Shown: positions 27,246 through 36,602, numbered from the stretch's first letter. The stretch: DNA of 64,000 bases from Bradyrhizobium sp. SRL28 (GCF_018596315.1 NZ_JAHEAG010000001.1:248001-312000); one strand, 5' to 3'. Notes: generated by a model from the letters alone, not told the origin. A program made the numbers and translations.

Positions 27246-29009
27246 TCAGGCCGCATGAGTGGCCAGGCGGCCGATTTCGCGCGCGACCAGTTCGCGGTAC
27301 GGGCCCCTTCCCTGTACCAGAATATCCGGCGGTCCGTCTTCGATGATCCGCCCGCCCTGCAGCACCACGACGCGGTCGAAATTGCGCAGGGTGGCAAGGC
27401 GATGGGCGATGGCAATCACCGTGCGTCCGCGCATCAGCCGCGACAACGCCTCGCGGATCGCCTCTTCGGATTCGCTGTCGAGCGCAGCGGTCGCTTCATC
27501 CAGCAACAGGATCGGCGCGTCCTTCAGAAAGGCGCGCGCGATGGCGATGCGCTGCCGCTGCCCGCCGGAGACCTTGATACCGCGATCGCCGACCATGGTC
27601 GCCATGCCCTCGGGGAGATTCTCGATGAAATCGCAACGCGCCGCGATTGCCGCGCGCAGCACCTCGTCATCGGTCGCGTTCGGCCGTCCGTAACGGATGT
27701 TTTCCATGATCGAGCGGTGGAACAACGAGATGTCCTGCGGCACTACCGAGATCGCCTCGCGCAGGCTTTGCTGCGTCACCCGCGAAATGTCCTGGCCGTC
27801 GATCGTGATGCTGCCGCGCTGGATATCATAGAACCGCTGCAACAGCGCGAACAGGCTGGACTTTCCGCCGCCGGAATGACCGACCAAGCCGACCCGTTGT
27901 CCCGGCTGAATGCGCAAGGCGAACTTCTCGAACACCTGAACGCCGCCTGGATAGTGGAAGCCGACATTGTTGAAGGCGACGGCGGCGCCGCTGCGGACCA
28001 GCGGCTCGGCCTCGGGATGATCCTTCAACTCGTGCGGCAGCAGCAGGGTCGCGATCGCTTCGGTCAGGCGAGCGACGTGCTGGGTCACATCGACCAGCGC
28101 CACCGCAAGGTCGCGCGTCGCGCTCAGGATCGAAAGCCCGAGCGTACAAACCAGCACGACGTCGCCGGTGGTCGCCGCACCCTGCTGCCAGAGCGTGATG
28201 ACCCACGCCAGCAGCGCAATGGTCAGCAGGATTGTCACGACGGCGTGAAGCAGCCGCAGCTTCTCGAGATAGCGCAGACTGCGTCCACGGGCGTCGAGTT
28301 CCCGCTCGACGGTGGCGTCGAAGCGATCGTGTTCGTAGCTGAGGCCGCAGAACGCGCGGACCAGCGGCAGGTTGCTGATGACGTCGACCATCTCGCCGTC
28401 CACCGCAGCCGCTTTGTCGGCGAAGTCGTCATGCAGCGGCCTGCCGGCCGCGGCGAGGTGGAACATCGCCATCAGCATGATACCTGCGATGACGATCAGC
28501 CCCGCGGACATCGCAAGGCTGACGGTTCCGATCAGGAGGATTGCCGAAATCGTCGCGATACACGGCGGCAACACGTTCCAGACAAACATGTTTTCAACGG
28601 TGAACACCGCGTTGGAAGTCGCGGTGATACGGCTGGTGAGCATGCCCGGCAGCCGATCGGAGAAATAACTGGGAGCGTGACCGGTCAGATGGCGGAACAT
28701 GTCGCGGCGGAGATCGCCGGTGACGCCAACAAAGGTGAAGCTCGCTGTCCAGCTTGCCACCCGCCACAAGAGATTGTCGGCGGCGATCAGCGACATGAGG
28801 AAAGCGAATGCCAGCCATACGCTGCTCGCGTGCGACGAACCGGCCGTCAGGCTGTCGACCAGATTCTTCACACCGTATTGCGTGCCCACCGAGCAGGCAA
28901 CCGCTGCAGCGACGGCAGACACGATGACCACATGGGCCGCGCGACGCCGGCGCAGATAGCGCAGCACGAATGGAAACGGCCGTCGCACATATCCTGAGAG
29001 ATTGTCCAT
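27246..29009 (-). CDS. ABC exporter, fused permease-ATPase
   Basis: 587-aa half-transporter. An N-terminal six-helix exporter domain (about residues 20-310) is followed by an ATPase with Walker A GHSGGGKSS, Q-loop VVPQDISLFH, signature VSGGQRQRIAIARAF and Walker B ILLLDEATAALD. It should dimerise in the inner membrane and export a lipid, peptide or glycan. Its place between debranching enzyme and glycosyltransferase genes hints at a glycan substrate, but nothing in the sequence proves it. Confidence 0.9.
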   Translation of the reverse strand: MDNLSGYVRRPFPFVLRYLRRRRAAHVVIVSAVAAAVACSVGTQYGVKNLVDSLTAGSSHASSVWLAFAFLMSLIAADNLLWRVASWTASFTFVGVTGDLRRDMFRHLTGHAPSYFSDRLPGMLTSRITATSNAVFTVENMFVWNVLPPCIATISAILLIGTVSLAMSAGLIVIAGIMLMAMFHLAAAGRPLHDDFADKAAAVDGEMVDVISNLPLVRAFCGLSYEHDRFDATVERELDARGRSLRYLEKLRLLHAVVTILLTIALLAWVITLWQQGAATTGDVVLVCTLGLSILSATRDLAVALVDVTQHVARLTEAIATLLLPHELKDHPEAEPLVRSGAAVAFNNVGFHYPGGVQVFEKFALRIQPGQRVGLVGHSGGGKSSLFALLQRFYDIQRGSITIDGQDISRVTQQSLREAISVVPQDISLFHRSIMENIRYGRPNATDDEVLRAAIAARCDFIENLPEGMATMVGDRGIKVSGGQRQRIAIARAFLKDAPILLLDEATAALDSESEEAIREALSRLMRGRTVIAIAHRLATLRNFDRVVVLQGGRIIEDGPPDILVQGRGPYRELVAREIGRLATHAA

Positions 29010-29327
29010 GAGTTCTGCAAACCTGTTGAGAGTGAACGAGAATCCCTAACGTGCTTCGCACACGACGACGTGAAGAATACCGCTTCGGGTTTCCGTGCGC
29101 GTGGCCATCACTGCGCAACAATTCTGCAGCATCGAGACGGCCGTAGTTTTGTTCGTGTCAGATGGCATCAGCAAGACAGCCGTGTGGAGGAAGCAAGATG
29201 TGCTGACAGAAGGAACTTCGCAGATGCGGGAACGTTCCCGCTACTGGCACGCCGGTGTCTGGCACGTCGGTGTCGATCGTGGGCTAAGGGCTTTGTTCAA
29301 CCACCATTCCAAAAAGGAGACGCAAAT
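29010..29327. other. Divergent intergenic region between exporter and GT4 gene
   Basis: 318 bases that must hold the promoters of two divergent genes. No supported coding frame is seen. The only internal structure noticed is an imperfect tandem 15-bp duplication at 29245-29274. Confidence 0.5.
29245..29274 (+). repeat. Tandem 15-bp direct repeat (two units)
   Basis: TGGCACGCCGGTGTC is followed immediately by TGGCACGTCGGTGTC, with one mismatch. It lies about 55 bp upstream of the GT4 start. It could be a pair of direct activator sites or simple slippage. Confidence 0.6.
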
Positions 29328-30398
29328 ATGCGCATCGCGCAGGTCGCCCCGCTGACGGAGGCTGTCCCCCCCAAATTGTACGGCGGCACCGAGCGGGTGG
29401 TGCACTGGCTGACTGAGGAACTTGTGGCATTGGGGCACGACGTCACGCTGTTCGCCAGCGGCGACTCACGCACCTCAGCGAAACTCGACGCGATGTGGCC
29501 GAAAGCGCTGCGCCTCGACGGCTCAGTGCGGGATCCCAATGCGCTGCATATGGTGATGCTGGAGCGCGTGCGGCAAAAATGCGACGATGAAGAGTTCGAT
29601 TTTCTGCACTTTCATCTCGACTACTATCCATTCTCGCTGTTCTACCGGCAGCCGACGCCGTTCCTGACGACACTGCATGGCAGGCTCGACCTGCCGGAGC
29701 ATCAACCGGTATTCAGCACCTTCTCCAAGGTTCCGGTGATCTCGATCTCCAACGCGCAGCGGCGCCCGGTACCGCAGGCCAACTGGGTGCGCACCATTCA
29801 CCATGGATTGCCGGAGGGATTGCTGACGCCGCAGCCGGTGCAGCCGTCGTATCTCGCCGTGCTCGGGCGGATCGCGCCGGAAAAGGGCGTGGATCGCGCC
29901 ATCCGCATTGCCACAAGATGCGGCATTCCGCTCAAGATCGCAGCCAAGGTCGATCGCGCGGACCAGGACTATTACGATGAGTTGATCTCCCCGCTCATCA
30001 AGGCCAATCCGCTGGTCGAATATATCGGCGAGATCTCGGACCGCGAGAAATCCGATTTCCTGTCGGGTGCGATCGGCTTGCTGGTCCCGATCGACTGGCC
30101 GGAGCCGTTCGGCCTCGTGATGATCGAAGCCATGGCCTGCGGCACGCCCGTGATCGCCTATAATCGCGGTTCGGTCCCGGAGATCATCGACCCCGGTCTC
30201 ACCGGCTTCGTCGTGGAAGACGAGACCAGCGCGGTTGCCGTGGTCGATCGCCTTTCCGCGCTGGACCGAACTGCGATCCGCAAGCAGTTCGAGGTCCGCT
30301 TCACCGCGCGTCGCATGGCGCTGGATTATCTTGCCGCGTATCGCGGCCTGATGGAGGAAGCCGAGCCGCGCATCAAGCTGGTGAGCAGCGCCGAGTAG
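29328..30398 (+). CDS. Glycosyltransferase family 4 protein
   Basis: 356-aa GT-B fold glycosyltransferase. The N-terminal acceptor domain begins MRIAQVAPLTEAVPPKLYGGTERVV. The C-terminal sugar-nucleotide domain has LGRIAPEKGVDRAIRIA and the family E-x7-E-type segment PEPFGLVMIEAMACGTPVIA. ATG 29328 follows AAAAGGAGA; an upstream extension to 29070 has no homology sense. Probably makes or extends a glycan; donor and acceptor are unknown. Confidence 0.92.
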   Translation: MRIAQVAPLTEAVPPKLYGGTERVVHWLTEELVALGHDVTLFASGDSRTSAKLDAMWPKALRLDGSVRDPNALHMVMLERVRQKCDDEEFDFLHFHLDYYPFSLFYRQPTPFLTTLHGRLDLPEHQPVFSTFSKVPVISISNAQRRPVPQANWVRTIHHGLPEGLLTPQPVQPSYLAVLGRIAPEKGVDRAIRIATRCGIPLKIAAKVDRADQDYYDELISPLIKANPLVEYIGEISDREKSDFLSGAIGLLVPIDWPEPFGLVMIEAMACGTPVIAYNRGSVPEIIDPGLTGFVVEDETSAVAVVDRLSALDRTAIRKQFEVRFTARRMALDYLAAYRGLMEEAEPRIKLVSSAE

Positions 30399-30428
30399 CG
30401 TGACAAAGGTCGCCGTCATTGCGCGGCC

Positions 30429-30518
30429 GTAGGGTGGGCAAAGGCGCACTTGCGCCGTGCCCACCATCTATCCTCGACGCGAAAGAATGGTGGGCACGCT
30501 TCGCTTTGCCCACCCTAC
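30429..30518. repeat. Palindromic intergenic repeat ('TAGGGTGGGCAAAG' family)
   Basis: The outer arms GTAGGGTGGGCAAAG and CTTTGCCCACCCTAC are exact reverse complements. Inner arms TGCCCACCAT and ATGGTGGGCA pair as well. It sits between convergent genes (GT4 + and alkylsulfatase -), so it may serve as a bidirectional terminator. The family differs from the CGTCATTGCGAG repeats, although the 8 bases just upstream (CGTCATTG) echo that family's edge. Confidence 0.85.
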
Positions 30519-30525
30519 TGGTTCA

Positions 30526-32472
30526 TCAACTCACCGCCGTCCGTTTCGGCTCGACGATCTCGAACATTCGCGGGAATTCGTCCATCAACGTCATCAACTC
30601 GGCGAGCCGCATAGCATCGCCGCTGACCTTGATCTTGCCGGAGGCGACTGCTTCCGGGAATGTCGTCAGCTTCGCGATCACTTCGTCGAGCACGCCGCGC
30701 GGCAGCGTGAAGCTGGCGTCGGCATCGGACGCTTGCGCGCCCGCGGCATAAGTCAGTGCGCAGTTTTCCAGATTGAGGATGAAGGCCTCATTGGTGTCGG
30801 CGAAATTCCAGTTCAGCACGATGCGCTTGCCTTCGGCCTTGGGGCCGTTGAGACGAACGCCGAGCACGTCCCATAGCTGCTCGGTGCGCAGCGCCGCCAG
30901 CGTTTCGCGCGGCATCGTCGAGCGTGGCGGCACCTTCGGCATGCCCTGCCGCAATTCCTGCGCGCCGAACAGGTAGGCGTTGCGCCAGGTCGAGCTCTCC
31001 GAGGCGTAGCCGAGCTGCTCGAACGTATCGGCGAGCATGGCGCGCGCCGCCTGGTTGTCGGGATCGGCAAACACCAGATGGCTCACCGCCTGCGCCACGA
31101 ATCGAAATTCGCCTTTGGCAAAATCCTTGGCCGCGCGCGCTAGGATCGCGTCCGCACCGCCCATATACTCGACATATTTCCTGCCTGACTCCACCGGCGG
31201 CAGCGGATCGAGATTGACGGGATTGGCGTCGTACCAGCCGAGATATTTTTGGTAGATCGCCTTCACATTGTGCCTGATGTGGCCGTAGTAGCCGCGGCCG
31301 TGCCAGGCGCCCTCCAGACTCGCCGGCAAGCGAATGGCTTCCGCGATTTCGGTCGCGGTGAGCCCGTGGTTCATCAGGCGGATGGTCTGGTCATGCGAGA
31401 ATTTATAGAGATCGCGCTGCTGGCGGATCATGGTGTCGATCCGCTCCTGCCCCCACACCGGCCAATGATGCTGGCCGCACATCGCATCCGCCTTGCCGCC
31501 CCACATCTGCAGGGCTTCACCGAGATACTTTGACCACGCCAGCGCGTCGCGCACATCGGCGCCGCGGAACGGCAGCAGATTGTGGAAATTATGCGTGCAG
31601 TTCTCCGCGAGGTTCAGGAGCTTGTAGCGTGGGATGAAGAAATGCATTTCCGCCGGGGCTTCGCTGTTCGGCGCCATCTGGAATTCGAATTCCACACCGT
31701 CGATGGTTCGCTTGTCGCCGGTTGCGATGATCAGATCAGTGGGGCGCAACAGCGCGACCGCACCCGCCGCCATGGTCTTGCCGAGCCCGCAATCGACCTG
31801 CCCGCGTACGCCCTTCGCCAGCAGCGGCCCGAACTGATACATCGCGCGGCGCAGCATCGCCGGCCCGGCGATGATGTTTTCCGAGACCGCATGCTCCATG
31901 AACAGATTGGGCGCGATGATCGGCACCTTGCCGCCGGCCAGCGTCTTGTCGTCGAGCACGCCGCGCGCGCCGCCCCAATGGTCGGTATGGGTGTGGGTGA
32001 AGATGACGGCGGCGACCGGCCGCTTTCCACGATGCTGGAAGTAGAGCTCCATCGCGGCCCGCGCGCCCTCGATCGAAGTCAGCGTATCCACCACGATCAC
32101 GCCGCTGTCGCCCTCGATCAGCGTCATGTTGGCGATGTCGAGGCCGCGCACCTGGTAGACGCCGGGCACCACCTCGAACAGGCCGTGATGCATGTTGAGC
32201 CGCGACTGCCGCCAAAGGCTGGGGTCGACAGTCGGCGGGGCTTGTTCTGCGGAGAGGAAGCCGTATGGCTCCAGACTCCAGACCACCCTGCCCTGCGGCG
32301 ACGTGATCCTGGCGTTCTCCACCGTGCCGAGGAAGCCGCGCGCGGCGTCGTCGAAATCTCTGACGTCGGAGAACGGCAGCGCCTTCAGCGTCGCTGCGTG
32401 CTGCGCGATGACGGAGGCGGAAGCCTCCTTTGGAGATTCCTTGGGGGTTTCCGTCGTGGCTGGTTGGCTCAT
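30526..32472 (-). CDS. Alkylsulfatase-type metallo-beta-lactamase-fold hydrolase (SdsA/BDS1-like)
   Basis: 648-aa hydrolase of class III alkylsulfatases, which release alcohol and sulfate from alkyl sulfate esters. The binuclear zinc motif is HTHTDH at residues 160-165. Further ligand regions are seen in APNSEAPAEMHFF and CTHNFHNLLP. A middle helical dimerisation domain precedes a C-terminal SCP2-like domain (from about residue 520) that shields the active site. ATG 32472 follows GGGAG. No N-terminal signal is evident, unlike secreted SdsA1. It is third in an operon with the monooxygenase and acyl-CoA dehydrogenase. Confidence 0.88.
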   Translation of the reverse strand: MSQPATTETPKESPKEASASVIAQHAATLKALPFSDVRDFDDAARGFLGTVENARITSPQGRVVWSLEPYGFLSAEQAPPTVDPSLWRQSRLNMHHGLFEVVPGVYQVRGLDIANMTLIEGDSGVIVVDTLTSIEGARAAMELYFQHRGKRPVAAVIFTHTHTDHWGGARGVLDDKTLAGGKVPIIAPNLFMEHAVSENIIAGPAMLRRAMYQFGPLLAKGVRGQVDCGLGKTMAAGAVALLRPTDLIIATGDKRTIDGVEFEFQMAPNSEAPAEMHFFIPRYKLLNLAENCTHNFHNLLPFRGADVRDALAWSKYLGEALQMWGGKADAMCGQHHWPVWGQERIDTMIRQQRDLYKFSHDQTIRLMNHGLTATEIAEAIRLPASLEGAWHGRGYYGHIRHNVKAIYQKYLGWYDANPVNLDPLPPVESGRKYVEYMGGADAILARAAKDFAKGEFRFVAQAVSHLVFADPDNQAARAMLADTFEQLGYASESSTWRNAYLFGAQELRQGMPKVPPRSTMPRETLAALRTEQLWDVLGVRLNGPKAEGKRIVLNWNFADTNEAFILNLENCALTYAAGAQASDADASFTLPRGVLDEVIAKLTTFPEAVASGKIKVSGDAMRLAELMTLMDEFPRMFEIVEPKRTAVS

Positions 32473-32512
32473 TGTTGGGTACTCCCTTGCGCAAACAAAA
32501 ATCGGAACGACG

Positions 32513-34333
32513 TCAGCGGAACTGCAGCCCCTCGAACTGGCCGCTGTTGCGCCATCCATCGATGTATTTGAAGTAGGCCATCGGGCCTGCGGGATGCCCG
32601 ACATTGAGCTTGGCCGCCAGCCCGGGTTCACGTCCTTCATTGTTGTAGTAGCCCGGCGTGCAGTCGGGCGAGCCGATCATACGGCCCGCACCGGTCAACA
32701 GCAGTTCGACCCAGCGGTCCTCGGCTTCCCTGGTGACTTCGATCTCCTTGAAACCGTTCGCCTGTGCGTGCCGGATCATCAGCGCAATCGTCTTCGCAGC
32801 CTCGGTCAGATTGTGCGGCACATTGGAGATGAGATTGGCGCCCTGCGTCGGCTGCACGAAGAACGCGTTCGGAAAGCCGTGGACGTGGATGCCGTGCTTG
32901 GTGCGCATGCCCTCGGCCCAATGGTCCGATAGCTTGACGCCGCCACGGCCGGTCAGATCGAAGCCGGCGCGCCGCTTGTACTCGGTGCCGACCTCGAACC
33001 CCGAAGCGTAGATGATACAGTCTAGCGCGTATTCCTTGCCCGCGACCACGACGCCGTTCTTGGTGATGCGCTCGATGCCCTTGCCGTCAGTATCGACCAG
33101 ATGCGTGCCCGGCGTGTTGAAGGCTTGAAGGTAGGAGTCATGGAAGCACGGCCGCTTGCAGAGCTGGCGATACCAGGCTTTCAGTTTCGTCGCCGTTTCG
33201 CGGTCGCTGACGATCGCATCGACCCGCGACCGGATTTCCTCCATCTTCTCGAAATCGGAATCCTCGAACGCCGCCAGCATGTTTTGTGGGATTCGCTGCT
33301 CGCGCGGCAGATCCATGATCTTGGCGCGAATTCGCCGCGACAGATCGGTCCAGCCGTCCTGCACCAGATCCTCTTCCGCGGAGCCGCCGGCCTGGTTGGC
33401 GGTAAAATTCTCCAGCCAGCGCTGCTGCCAGCCTGATGTCGCAATCCCCGAAAACCATTTCGGATCGATCGGCGCATTGGCTCTGATGTCGACGGATGAC
33501 GGCGTGCGCTGGAAGACATAGAGCTCCTTGCAGGCGCGCGCGAGATGCGGCACGCACTGCACGGAAGTGGCGCCGGTGCCGATGATGCCGACGCGCTTGT
33601 CCGCCAGTTTTTCCATCGGCGCTCCCTTGGGATCGCCGCCCGTGTAGTCGTAGTCCCAGCGGCTGGTGTGGAACGAGTGCCCCTTGAACGACTCGATGCC
33701 TTCGATGCCGGGAAGTTTCGGCACGTGCAGCGGCCCGGTGCCCATGCCGACGAACTGCGCGGTGAAGGCATCGCCGCGGTTGGTGCGGATGGTCCAGCGC
33801 GATTTTGCCTCGTCCCAATCGAGGCTTACGACCTCGGTGTGGAAGAGCGCGTTGTCGTACAGGCCATATTGCTTGCCGATGCGCTGGCAGTGCGCGAGGA
33901 TTTCCGGCGCATGCGCATATTTCTCCGAGGGCATGTGGCCGGTTTCTTCGAGCAGCGGCATGTAGACCATCGACGCCGTATCGCATTGCGCGCCGGGATA
34001 CCTGTTCCAGTACCAGGTGCCGCCGAAGTCGCCGCCCTTCTCGATGATGCTGATATCCCTGACCCCGGCTTCCGACAGACGCGCGGCGGTGGCAAGCCCG
34101 GCAAAGCCGCCGCCGATGAAGGCGAAGGTGACGTGATCGGTCTTCGGCTCGCGCGCGGTAACCGGCGTATAGGGATCGTCGAGATAAGGCGCGAGCTGCC
34201 CCGCGACACGGAGATACTGGTCGTTACCATCGGGACGCAGCCGCTTGTTGCGCTCCTCGAGATATTTTTGGCGCAGCCGCTCCTTGTCGATCGCAGGGCT
34301 CTGCGAAGCCTTTGCTTGTTCAGTCATCGTCAT
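32513..34333 (-). CDS. Flavin-containing monooxygenase, Baeyer-Villiger type
   Basis: 606-aa FAD/NADPH-dependent monooxygenase converting ketones to esters or lactones, or oxygenating heteroatoms. Two Rossmann motifs are visible, GGGFAG (74-79, FAD) and IGTGATS (251-257, NADPH). The Baeyer-Villiger fingerprint FKGHSFHTSRWD (216-227) lies between them. The 60-residue N-terminal extension is common in the larger cyclohexanone/steroid monooxygenase-type group. It lies 40 bp upstream of the alkylsulfatase and about 48 bp downstream of the acyl-CoA dehydrogenase frame, indicating one transcript. Confidence 0.9.
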   Translation of the reverse strand: MTMTEQAKASQSPAIDKERLRQKYLEERNKRLRPDGNDQYLRVAGQLAPYLDDPYTPVTAREPKTDHVTFAFIGGGFAGLATAARLSEAGVRDISIIEKGGDFGGTWYWNRYPGAQCDTASMVYMPLLEETGHMPSEKYAHAPEILAHCQRIGKQYGLYDNALFHTEVVSLDWDEAKSRWTIRTNRGDAFTAQFVGMGTGPLHVPKLPGIEGIESFKGHSFHTSRWDYDYTGGDPKGAPMEKLADKRVGIIGTGATSVQCVPHLARACKELYVFQRTPSSVDIRANAPIDPKWFSGIATSGWQQRWLENFTANQAGGSAEEDLVQDGWTDLSRRIRAKIMDLPREQRIPQNMLAAFEDSDFEKMEEIRSRVDAIVSDRETATKLKAWYRQLCKRPCFHDSYLQAFNTPGTHLVDTDGKGIERITKNGVVVAGKEYALDCIIYASGFEVGTEYKRRAGFDLTGRGGVKLSDHWAEGMRTKHGIHVHGFPNAFFVQPTQGANLISNVPHNLTEAAKTIALMIRHAQANGFKEIEVTREAEDRWVELLLTGAGRMIGSPDCTPGYYNNEGREPGLAAKLNVGHPAGPMAYFKYIDGWRNSGQFEGLQFR

Positions 34334-34381
34334 CCGGAGCGCCTTTCAGAAAATTACGAGCGTGCCTGTCATTACCACCGC

Positions 34382-35623
34382 TCAGGACGGATGTGCGGAC
34401 AGATACGGCGAATTTGCAATCGACCAGGACGGCATCGGCTCCATGCGAAAGATCTGCCGCAGATGGACTTCATCGGGGCCGTCGCCGATGCGCAGCAGGC
34501 GGCCCCAGGCCAGCGCCTGATGGATCGGCGTATCGTCGGAGCCGCCCATCGCGCCGAACACCTACATGGCGCGGTCGGCGATCCGCTGCAGCATCGCCGG
34601 CACCGCGACCTTGATCAGCGATACATCGCGCCAGGCGTCCTGGTGGCCGGCCTGATCGAGCCGCCACGCACAGCGATAGGCCAGCAGGCGCGCCTGCTCG
34701 AGTTCGACGCGGGATTCGGCGATCCAGCGCTGCACGGTGTCGTACTGGATCACGGTGCGCCCGAAGGCGGAGCGCTCCGACGAGCGCACCATCATCAGTT
34801 CGATCAGCAGTTCGCAGAGCCCGATCGAGCGCATGCAATGATGGATGCGGGCCGGCCCCAGCCGAATTTGCGCGACCTTGAAACCTTCGCCCTCGGCGCC
34901 GAGCAGGTTCGAACGGGGCACGCGTACGTTATCGAATGTCAGTTCGCCGATCGGGGCGACGTGATCCTCACATCCCATCCAGCGCAGCCGCCGCACCAGG
35001 CGAACGCCCGGCGTCTCCATCGGCACGATGATGCATGAATGGCGGCTGGTGCGGTCGGCATTGGAATCGGTCACGCCCATCACGATCAGGAAGCTGCATT
35101 TTGGATGCGCCGCGCCGGTGATGAACCATTTGTGTCCGTTGATGACGTAGTCGTCGCCGTCGCGGACCATGCGCGTGGCGATGTTGGTGGCATCGGATGA
35201 CGCCACATCAGGTTCGGTCATGCCGAAGGCCGAGCGGGTTTTGGCTTCCAGCAGCGGCTGCAGCCAGCGCGCCTTCTGTTCAGAAGTGGCGCAATTCTGC
35301 AGCGCGATCATGTTGGGCACGTCGGGCGCCTGACAGTTGAAGACCTCAGGCGCCCAGAACAGCCGGCCCATGACTTCAGCCAGCGGCGCATATTCGAGAT
35401 TGGAAAGCCGGGTGCCGGGTTCGTCGTCGGACAGTTCGGGAAGGCCGAGATTCCACAGCCCTGCTGCCCGCGCCTTGTGTTGAAGGTCGGCCATGAAGGG
35501 CGCAGCCTCGCCCTTGGCGACGTGCGCAAGCCAGGCGCGGTGGCGCGGCAGAACTTCCTGATCGAAGAACGCCTGCAGCTTCTCCAGCCATGCTTCCGAT
35601 CGACCGGAAAGATCGAAATCCAT
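34382..35623 (-). pseudogene. Acyl-CoA dehydrogenase interrupted by an in-frame amber codon
   Basis: The frame starts at ATG 35623 (GGGAGG 4 bp upstream) and reads as an acyl-CoA dehydrogenase: FGMTEPDVASSDATNI, YVINGHKWFITGA and the C-terminal helices. At codon 354 (34564-34562) it meets TAG. Past the stop the same frame continues for 59 more codons with perfect family sense (VFGAMGGSDDTPIHQALAWG, then GDGPDEVHLRQIFRMEP) to TGA at 34382. A CAG (Gln) to TAG change explains it, since family members read RAMQVFGAMG here. The truncated 353-aa product would lack the last helices that bind FAD across the dimer, so it is probably inactive. Confidence 0.85.
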
Positions 35624-35655
35624 GTCGCCTCCCGCTTTTTCGGGAACCTAAGCGT

Positions 35656-35688
35656 ATATCGACACAATTTGCAAATTCATTTCGATAT
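35656..35688. promoter_or_regulatory. Symmetric operator between acyl-CoA dehydrogenase and iclR-type gene
   Basis: A perfect 12-bp palindrome AATTTGCAAATT (35666-35677) is flanked almost symmetrically by ATATCGA (35656-35662) and TCGATAT (35682-35688), which are reverse complements. The AT-rich nested symmetry in a GC-rich divergent region is what an autoregulated IclR operator should look like. It starts 33 bp upstream of the dehydrogenase ATG and ends 38 bp before the regulator ATG. Confidence 0.65.
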
Positions 35689-35725
35689 ATTGACAGAACT
35701 AGGGAACCATGGCCAAAATTCGGTC

Positions 35726-36538
35726 ATGGGAGCGATTTCCAGTATTGATACCCCGAAGCCCCGGACGGCGGAGGACCAGGCCGATCCTTCCTTCGCGACC
35801 ACGCTGGCGCATGGGCTCGACGTGCTGGCCGCGTTCCGCAACCGCAGCGGCTCGCTGTCGAACGCGGACCTCGCACTGCATACCGGCCTGTCTCGGCCGA
35901 CGGTGTCGCGGCTGACCTACACGCTGGCGCAACTCGGCTATCTCAAGCGCGACACCAAAGGACGCTTCCAGCTCGGGCTCGGCATTCTGGCCGCGGCCTA
36001 TCCGGTGCTGTCGGCGCTGAAGGTCCGGCAACTCGCGCGGCCCCTGATGCGCGATTTCGCCGCCTATACCGGCGGCACGGTTTCCATCGCCATGCCGTTC
36101 GGCCTCGACTTCATCTATGTTGAAACGCTGCGTACCACCGACGCAGTAACGCATTTGCCCGACGTTGGCTTTGCGAGTTCATTGGCGCCCACCGCCGTCG
36201 GCCGCGCGCTGCTGTCGCTGTTCACCAAAGAAGAACTCGACGCGTATTTGGCGAACGTGAAAGCCGAGCGCCCGGAAGAAGCCGACTATGTGCAGGCGCG
36301 GACCCTGCCTGATGTCGAGCTTTGCAAGGAGCGCGGCTTTGCGATCTCGCTCGGCGAATGGCGGCGCGAAATTTTCGGCGTCGCCGCGCCGCTGTACCGC
36401 ACGGCCTCGGGCGACTGCCTTTCCGTCAATTGCGGCATCCCGTCGTTTCGATTCAACGCCGAACAGATCGAGCGCGAATGCGCGCCGCGCATGCTGGGCC
36501 TGGCGCGCAGTATCCGCTCGCTGGTAGCGAACGACTGA
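35726..36538 (+). CDS. IclR-family transcriptional regulator
   Basis: 270-aa regulator. The N-terminal winged HTH (about residues 22-85) contains SNADLALHTGLSRPTVSRLTYTLAQLGYL. The C-terminal effector domain has SSLAPTAVGRALLSLFTKEEL and GFAISLGEWRREIFGVAAPL, as in IclR proteins that sense aromatic or short organic acids. It is transcribed away from the dehydrogenase-monooxygenase-alkylsulfatase operon and toward the Bug-type binding protein, so it may control both. ATG 35726 follows a weak ribosome site. Confidence 0.92.
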   Translation: MGAISSIDTPKPRTAEDQADPSFATTLAHGLDVLAAFRNRSGSLSNADLALHTGLSRPTVSRLTYTLAQLGYLKRDTKGRFQLGLGILAAAYPVLSALKVRQLARPLMRDFAAYTGGTVSIAMPFGLDFIYVETLRTTDAVTHLPDVGFASSLAPTAVGRALLSLFTKEELDAYLANVKAERPEEADYVQARTLPDVELCKERGFAISLGEWRREIFGVAAPLYRTASGDCLSVNCGIPSFRFNAEQIERECAPRMLGLARSIRSLVAND

Positions 36539-36602
36539 ATACCCCCGAAAGAGGGGCAAAGGCGCATCGTCTCGAACGATGCGAAAAAATGGGGAGGGAA
36601 GA

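Noticed and set aside
26115..28997. A very long plus-strand open frame opposite the debranching enzyme and ABC exporter
   Set aside because: It is antisense to two clear genes, its residues are Arg/His/Asp/Gln-rich as expected from the complement of GC-rich codons, and it shows no family motif.
29245..29274. TGGCACG units read as sigma-54 -24 elements
   Set aside because: Neither copy is followed by TTGC at the right spacing.
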